10,007 nt of DNA from positions 1 to 10,007 of the forward strand of contig AQRZ01000019.1 in NCBI GenBank assembly GCA_000402835.1, read 5' to 3'. Under the pieces are notes generated by a model. The model saw only the letters and a list, made by a program, of their open reading frames with translations, ran no database searches and had not been told where the DNA came from. The translations under genes were made by a program, and so were the position numbers. Positions within the stretch are counted from its first letter, which is position 1; each line of letters opens with the position of its first letter. This document shows positions 6,429-10,007 of the stretch, in pieces. The DNA is from Synergistetes bacterium JGI 0000079-D21. GTDB lineage: Bacteria; Synergistota; Synergistia; Synergistales; 79-D21.

Positions 6429-7667
6429 ATGTCTGCCGGATCTCATAAAACCTACCGGATCCCAATAGGACCGGTCCACGTAGGGCTGAAGGAACCGGTG
6501 ACGACCTGGCTGGATGTGGACGGCGAAAGGATCGTCAAAGCGACCGTCAGGCCGGGGTCGATCCACAGGGGGATCGAGTGGATGGCGAGGGAACGGAACC
6601 CGATCCAGGTCATCTACCTTGCGGAGAGAATCTGCGGGATCTGCTCCTTTACCCATATCGTCGCTTTCCTCAGGGCCGTTGAGGACGCCGCCAAGATCGA
6701 AGTTCCGATCCGAGCCCAATATATCCGTTCCCTTGTCCTCGAGCTTGAAAGGATCCATTCCCACATCCTCTGGGCCGGGGTGGCCTGTTACACCTTCGGG
6801 TACGATTCCGCCTTCAACCTCGGGATGCTTCTAAGGGAAAAGGTCATGGACGTGCTGGAGGCTCTTACGGGGAACCGCGTGAACTACGGAGTTGGAACGG
6901 TGGGCGGCGTGAGGAGGGATTTGACCCCAAAAGCGGCGAAGGCCGTCAGGGAGATGATCGAATTCTACCGCCGCGAGTTCCAGGCTTTCCTGGATGTGGT
7001 GACGGAAGACCCGATCGCCAAAGCCAGGATGAGGAACGTGGGCGTGCTTTCCGCCGAGGATGCGGTAAGGTATTGCGCCTTGGGACCGACCGCCCGTGGG
7101 AGCGGCCTAAGGGTGGACCTGCGCTACAGTTCGCCATACGAAGCCTACGGAGACCTCGGAGTGACTCCTCTTGTCCCCCAGGACTACAACGGGGAGGTCT
7201 TCGGTGACGTATACGACAGGTTTTTCGTCCGGGTGATGGAAGTCGTCCAATCACTGGACTTGCTGGAAAAAATCGTGGACGGCATCCCGGAAGGACCGAT
7301 CACCTGGGAGCCGAAGCTGCCCAAAGTCCTTGCCGCACTCAAGGCGGCCGACGGGATTGGCTGGGGAATCATCGAAGGACCACGCGGCGATGACACCCAT
7401 ATCGTGAAACTCACCCGTGGGGAAGAGAACGTGACCTGGTGGAAGGTCCGTGCCCCCACTTACTCAAACGCAGTTTCATGGCCGCTCATGTTCAAGGACC
7501 AGGAAATTGCGGATGCCCCGTTGATCATCAACAGCATCGACCCCTGCATTTCATGCATGGAGAGGGTCCTTGTTTCGGATGGGAGAATCGGTCGTTCCGA
7601 AATCGTCACGAAGGCCCAACTGATTGAGAAATGTCGCGAGAAGACGAGGAAGGTGATGGGAGCATGA
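6429..7667 (+). CDS. mbhL: Membrane-bound [NiFe] hydrogenase large (catalytic) subunit MbhL
   Basis: The 412-residue catalytic subunit that reduces protons to H2 at a [NiFe] site. All four metal-binding cysteines are present: Cys69 and Cys72 in ERICGICSFTH and Cys373 and Cys376 in IDPCISCMERV. This separates it from NuoD-like proteins of complex I, which lack them. Other conserved parts are GPVHVGLKEP (14-23) and RPGSIHRGIEWM (41-52). The DPCxxC motif is followed by Met-Glu-Arg379 and a 33-residue tail; in HycE the maturation protease cuts after the equivalent Arg, so the tail is probably removed (inference). No hyp genes or protease gene are in the window. The start is ATG 6429: AGGAGGGG at 6417-6423 overlaps the alternative in-frame GTG at 6423. 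The end overlaps mbhM as ATGA. No membrane segment is seen. Confidence 0.96.
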   Translation: MSAGSHKTYRIPIGPVHVGLKEPVTTWLDVDGERIVKATVRPGSIHRGIEWMARERNPIQVIYLAERICGICSFTHIVAFLRAVEDAAKIEVPIRAQYIRSLVLELERIHSHILWAGVACYTFGYDSAFNLGMLLREKVMDVLEALTGNRVNYGVGTVGGVRRDLTPKAAKAVREMIEFYRREFQAFLDVVTEDPIAKARMRNVGVLSAEDAVRYCALGPTARGSGLRVDLRYSSPYEAYGDLGVTPLVPQDYNGEVFGDVYDRFFVRVMEVVQSLDLLEKIVDGIPEGPITWEPKLPKVLAALKAADGIGWGIIEGPRGDDTHIVKLTRGEENVTWWKVRAPTYSNAVSWPLMFKDQEIADAPLIINSIDPCISCMERVLVSDGRIGRSEIVTKAQLIEKCREKTRKVMGA

Positions 7668-8656
7668 CCGACTTCCTGACGAAGCTGATGAGTGGCACCG
7701 CTCTCCTTTTCCTGGTCCTGCTTCTGGCCGTTCTTTACGATGGCCTGGACCGTGTCGTACATGCAAGGATGCAGAGACGGCTGGGACCCCCTGTGCTTCA
7801 GCCCCTCTACGACCTCATGAAGCTTTTCGTGAAGGAAAACATCGTTCCGAGGAGAGCTGTCGCCTGGGTTTTCAACGGGGCTCCACTGATCGCCGTGACG
7901 GCGGTCCTGATGGTGTTCCTCTATGTCCCGATGGGATCTTTGCCGGCGATCCTGAGCACCGGAGGGGATGTAATCCTGATCGTCTACCTTTTCGCGCTTT
8001 CCGCGGTAGCAATGGTGGCGGGAGGGTTCGCAAGCGGTTCCCCGTATGCGAATATCGGAGCCCAGAGAGAAATGGTCCTGATGATGAGCTACGAGGTCCC
8101 GCTGGCGATCGTCGTCACCACTCTCGCCTATTTTGCCTACCGCAGCGGAATTCCAGGAGAGCCTTTCAGCCTTGCAACGTTCGTGGCTATGCCGGTTTGG
8201 GGTATGGCTGGGTGGATGGGCATGCTCGGTTTGGGAGCATTGTTCGTGTCCCTCATGGCGGTTGTCCCCGCCGAAGTCGGGAAAGTTCCCATGGATATCG
8301 CGGAGGCGAAGACCGAAATCCTGGAAGGGTTGATCTGCGAATATTCGGGGAGAAACCTTGCGATGTTCAAACTGACATTTGCCTTGAGGAACAGCGCGAT
8401 GTGCGCTGTCGTGGTGTCGCTTTTCTTCCCCTGGAACATCGGTGGATTTATCGGCTTGTCCGGTGCCTGGCTCCTGGTGGTCGATTTCCTATTCTTCTGG
8501 ATCAAGGTCCTTTTCCTGCAGGTCTTCGGGGTGACGGTCATACGCACGGCTTTCGGGCGTTTCAAAATTTGGCAGGCTTCCCAATTTTACTGGGTTCAGG
8601 TTGGCGGTCTAGCGCTCGCGGGGATGATCCTTCTTTCCCTCGATGTGCTGGCATAG
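7664..8656 (+). CDS. mbhM: Membrane-bound hydrogenase subunit MbhM (NuoH-like anchor)
   Basis: A 330-residue NuoH-family membrane protein with about eight helices that anchors the hydrogenase arm and forms the link between the active site and the ion channels. Family motifs: RRLGPPVLQPLYDLMKL (38-54) on the cytosolic side, SPYANIGAQREMVLMMSYEV (126-145), and PMDIAEAKTEILEGLICEYSG (209-229). The last is the acidic loop equivalent to the quinone-site loop of NuoH, but here in its group 4 hydrogenase form with Asp211, Glu214, Glu218 and Glu221. The start ATG 7664 overlaps the mbhL stop; GGAAGGTGATGGGAG at 7649-7663 precedes it. A start at 7631 in frame would add 11 charged residues and is unlikely. 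Fourteen bases with a run of six G separate it from mbhN. Confidence 0.94.
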   Translation: MTDFLTKLMSGTALLFLVLLLAVLYDGLDRVVHARMQRRLGPPVLQPLYDLMKLFVKENIVPRRAVAWVFNGAPLIAVTAVLMVFLYVPMGSLPAILSTGGDVILIVYLFALSAVAMVAGGFASGSPYANIGAQREMVLMMSYEVPLAIVVTTLAYFAYRSGIPGEPFSLATFVAMPVWGMAGWMGMLGLGALFVSLMAVVPAEVGKVPMDIAEAKTEILEGLICEYSGRNLAMFKLTFALRNSAMCAVVVSLFFPWNIGGFIGLSGAWLLVVDFLFFWIKVLFLQVFGVTVIRTAFGRFKIWQASQFYWVQVGGLALAGMILLSLDVLA

Positions 8657-8670
8657 GGGGGGCGGATGAG

Positions 8671-9300
8671 ATGCTGAACCGGATGACGCTTCAATTGTTC
8701 CGCCAATGGGTTGACAAGGTATTCACGAATCCTTTCCCGGTACCCCACATGCCGGACAGCCTGACCGGCGCCCTGAAGGCGGCAGCGAAGGGTAAGGTAG
8801 AAATCCAGCCTCCTGTGGAGACCCCGGACCGATTCCGGGGAAGGATCGCCTACGAGAAAGGGAAATGCATCGGCTGCAAGCTTTGCATCAAGGTCTGTCC
8901 TGCAAATGCGATCAGCTTCGTCACGGAAGAAAGGAAAGTGCTTTTTCATGTGGACCGCTGCTGCTTTTGCGAGCAGTGCACGGAGATTTGTCCCGTGAGT
9001 TGCATCTGGATGACCGACGAGTTCATGATCGCGTCCTACGATAGGAAGGAGCAGGTCGTTATCGATTCGGGCCCGAGGCCTCGGGCCGAAAAGGATGAAG
9101 CTGAGGCTGCTCCGGCTGGTCAGAAGTATGAAGTGGACGAAACGAAATGCATCGGCTGTACAAAATGTGCGAGGATCTGCCCGGTAAAGGCGATCTCGGG
9201 AACAGTCAAGCAGCCGCACGTTATCGACAAGTCCGTTTGTGTCGGATGTGGAGCCTGTGCCGAGGGGTGTCCCGTCAAGGCAATTCACCCCTGCGATTGA
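8671..9300 (+). CDS. mbhN: MbhN, NuoI-like iron-sulfur subunit with a fused second 2x[4Fe-4S] ferredoxin domain
   Basis: A 209-residue electron-transfer subunit. Residues 1-120 are the usual MbhN/NuoI part, with two CxxCxxCxxxCP motifs: Cys66/69/72/76 and Cys97/100/103/107. After a charged, Ala/Pro-rich linker (about 130-152, PRPRAEKDEAEAAPAGQ) comes a second ferredoxin domain with Cys160/163/166/170 and Cys190/193/196/200, so four [4Fe-4S] clusters are expected instead of two. The added domain (YEVDETKCIGCTKCARICP onward, with KQPHVIDKSVCVGCGAC) resembles the C-terminal ferredoxin domain of NuoF-like HydB/HndC subunits of electron-bifurcating hydrogenases, from memory of that family. Start ATG 8671 has GGGGGGCGGATGAG before it; ATG 8683 is an alternative. 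The reading frame is continuous. It accepts electrons from ferredoxin and passes them to MbhJ; the extra clusters may extend the chain or dock another donor. Confidence 0.9.
   Translation: MLNRMTLQLFRQWVDKVFTNPFPVPHMPDSLTGALKAAAKGKVEIQPPVETPDRFRGRIAYEKGKCIGCKLCIKVCPANAISFVTEERKVLFHVDRCCFCEQCTEICPVSCIWMTDEFMIASYDRKEQVVIDSGPRPRAEKDEAEAAPAGQKYEVDETKCIGCTKCARICPVKAISGTVKQPHVIDKSVCVGCGACAEGCPVKAIHPCD
9070..9087. repeat. 18-bp perfect palindrome in the mbhN domain linker
   Basis: GGCCCGAGGCCTCGGGCC equals its own reverse complement and lies exactly in the codons for Gly134-Pro-Arg-Pro-Arg-Ala139, the linker between the NuoI-like half and the added ferredoxin domain. On RNA it could form a 7-bp stem with a 4-base loop. 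Function unknown; chance in GC-rich coding DNA is possible. Confidence 0.6.
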
Positions 9301-9310
9301 TCGGAAGTCG

Positions 9311-9343
9311 AAAGGGGGGCTGGAGAGAAACCAGCCCCCCTTT
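9311..9343 (+). terminator. Intrinsic-type terminator hairpin closing the mbh operon
   Basis: A perfect 13-bp inverted repeat, AAAGGGGGGCTGG / CCAGCCCCCCTTT, with a 7-base loop AGAGAAA begins 10 bases after the mbhN stop. The stem is very GC-rich, but only three Ts follow before GAAATTTC, so termination may be partial. Its A3/T3 ends could allow some activity on the opposite strand as well. It leaves only 35 bases before the asparaginase start. Confidence 0.8.
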
Positions 9344-9378
9344 GAAATTTCAGGATCAATTGAATGGAGGTAGTGCTT

Positions 9379-10007
9379 ATGGAAGGAAACCGGGAGAAGG
9401 TCCTTGTCGCTTTGACCGGAGGGACGATCGCCAGCGCTTTCAAGGGAGCAAGCGCCTGGCCGGACGAGACCACGGTTGACCACCTGAGAAACGCGATCCT
9501 GGAATTTTTCGGAGAAAAGGGCCTCGATGCTATCGTTTACGAACCCTGGGGACGGCCTGGGTACGACAGTTCGGACCTGGACCCGGGCCACTGGGTCGAG
9601 CTTACCCGGGCCATCAACGAAGCTTTCGGGGAAGGTGCCCGCGGAGCTCTCGTCCTGCACGGAACGGACACGATGGCCTACACCGCGGCCTGGCTCAGCC
9701 TTTGCTTTGCTGGAACCCATTTGCCGGTGATCCTGACGGGTAGCCAGTTTACCCGGGATTTTACGCCCGAGGACGGTTCGGTGAACCTGAGAGGGGCAGC
9801 CCAGGTCGTTGCGTCGGGATTCCCCGGGGTCTGGATCTATTTCAACTGGAAGTTGATTCCTGCCGCCAGGGCCCATAAAGCGAGGGCGGTTCACCCGGAT
9901 GCCTACGTGGCTGAAAACGGCGAGAAACCACGCGAACAGGTTGCAAACCGTGCGGGCGACGACAGAAAGCGGGTTCATCAGTGCTGCCCCCTTTTCCGGA
10001 AGATTGC
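9379..10007 (+). CDS. Asparaginase-family protein, N-terminal part (3' portion chimeric)
   Basis: The N-terminal half of an L-asparaginase/glutaminase-family enzyme (asparagine to aspartate plus ammonia), with no signal peptide, so probably cytosolic. Catalytic motifs are seen: LTGGTIAS (12-19, nucleophile Thr16), YDSSDLDP (62-69), LVLHGTDTMAYTA (91-103, Thr96-Asp97), LTGSQ (119-123) and AHKARA (165-170, Lys167). The ATG at 9379 has GGAGG at 9366-9370. The frame stays open to the window edge, but from codon 179 (9913) the bases are a reverse-complement copy of the mbhE/mbhF junction, so the sequence after about residue 178 is not asparaginase. The family is normally about 320-350 residues; the real remainder is missing here. 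It lies 35 bases behind the terminator, so it is either read through or has a promoter overlapping that region, which I could not identify. Confidence 0.85.
   Translation, partial: MEGNREKVLVALTGGTIASAFKGASAWPDETTVDHLRNAILEFFGEKGLDAIVYEPWGRPGYDSSDLDPGHWVELTRAINEAFGEGARGALVLHGTDTMAYTAAWLSLCFAGTHLPVILTGSQFTRDFTPEDGSVNLRGAAQVVASGFPGVWIYFNWKLIPAARAHKARAVHPDAYVAENGEKPREQVANRAGDDRKRVHQCCPLFRKI
9913..10007 (-). repeat. Inverted copy of 2619-2713; probable chimeric contig end
   Basis: Ninety-five bases up to the window edge match 2619-2713 exactly as reverse complement. The match breaks at 9912 (T where the copy would need C), with 9911 again agreeing, so the junction lies at or just after this position, within the shared short word GAAAACGG. 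It carries only the end of mbhE and the start of mbhF, no complete gene and no mobile-element ends. Most simply an amplification or assembly chimera. Confidence 0.9.

Noticed and set aside
6429..7667. A complex I, Fpo or nickel-free Mbh relative (sulfur-reducing type) instead of a hydrogenase
   Set aside because: Both CxxC motifs of the [NiFe] site are intact (RICGIC and DPCISC), which argues for a true hydrogenase.
8596..9978. A 460-codon open frame on the minus strand opposite mbhN and asparaginase, beginning with a sequence identical to the MbhF N-terminus
   Set aside because: Its first 22 codons are the inverted copy of mbhF at the contig end and the rest is antisense to two clearly coding genes; the protein after the join has low-complexity, Arg/Pro/Gly-rich shadow-frame character.
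9913..10007. Inverted repeat as part of a transposon, integration site or invertible switch
   Set aside because: The repeat covers arbitrary coding sequence, has no transposase or recombinase nearby, and stops at the window edge; a chimeric end is simpler.

Overview
The window holds one long plus-strand operon, flanked by a carbon-nitrogen hydrolase gene upstream and a cut-off asparaginase gene downstream. Fourteen consecutive genes (998-9300) encode a complete group 4 membrane-bound [NiFe] hydrogenase of the Mbh type. Their order matches the one I know for mbhA to mbhN of Pyrococcus furiosus. Base composition (GC-rich, clearly above 50% by eye), strong AGGAGG-type ribosome sites, GTG/TTG starts and an intrinsic-type terminator suggest a bacterium, not a Thermococcales archaeon. 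With nitrilase and asparaginase neighbours, an amino-acid-fermenting anaerobe such as a member of Synergistota (or Thermotogota) is my best guess; this is inference and no marker gene confirms it.

Layout: 27-908 is a stand-alone nitrilase-superfamily amidohydrolase. After an 89-base gap come mbhA-G (998-3482), the small Mrp-antiporter-like membrane subunits that form the sodium-translocating part. Then come mbhH (MrpD-like proton channel) and mbhI (linker to the hydrogenase arm), followed by mbhJKLMN (3479-9300 for H to N). J, K, L and N form the peripheral catalytic and electron-transfer arm and M is the NuoH-like anchor. Most genes overlap by ATGA/TTGA/TAATG, so translation is probably coupled. 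A perfect 13-bp hairpin (9311-9343) closes the operon. An asparaginase-family gene starts at 9379.

How it works (family knowledge): reduced ferredoxin gives electrons to MbhN, they pass through the MbhJ cluster to the [NiFe] site in MbhL, protons are reduced to H2, and the energy drives Na+ export through the Mrp-like part. The four active-site cysteines of MbhL are present, so this is a hydrogenase and not a complex I relative that has lost nickel.

Two things stand out. First, MbhN carries four [4Fe-4S] motifs instead of the usual two, because a second ferredoxin-type domain is joined to its C-terminus. Second, the last 95 bases (9913-10007) are an exact reverse-complement copy of 2619-2713 (the mbhE/mbhF junction), and the asparaginase frame runs straight into it. 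That is most simply a chimeric contig end, so asparaginase residues after about 178 should not be trusted.
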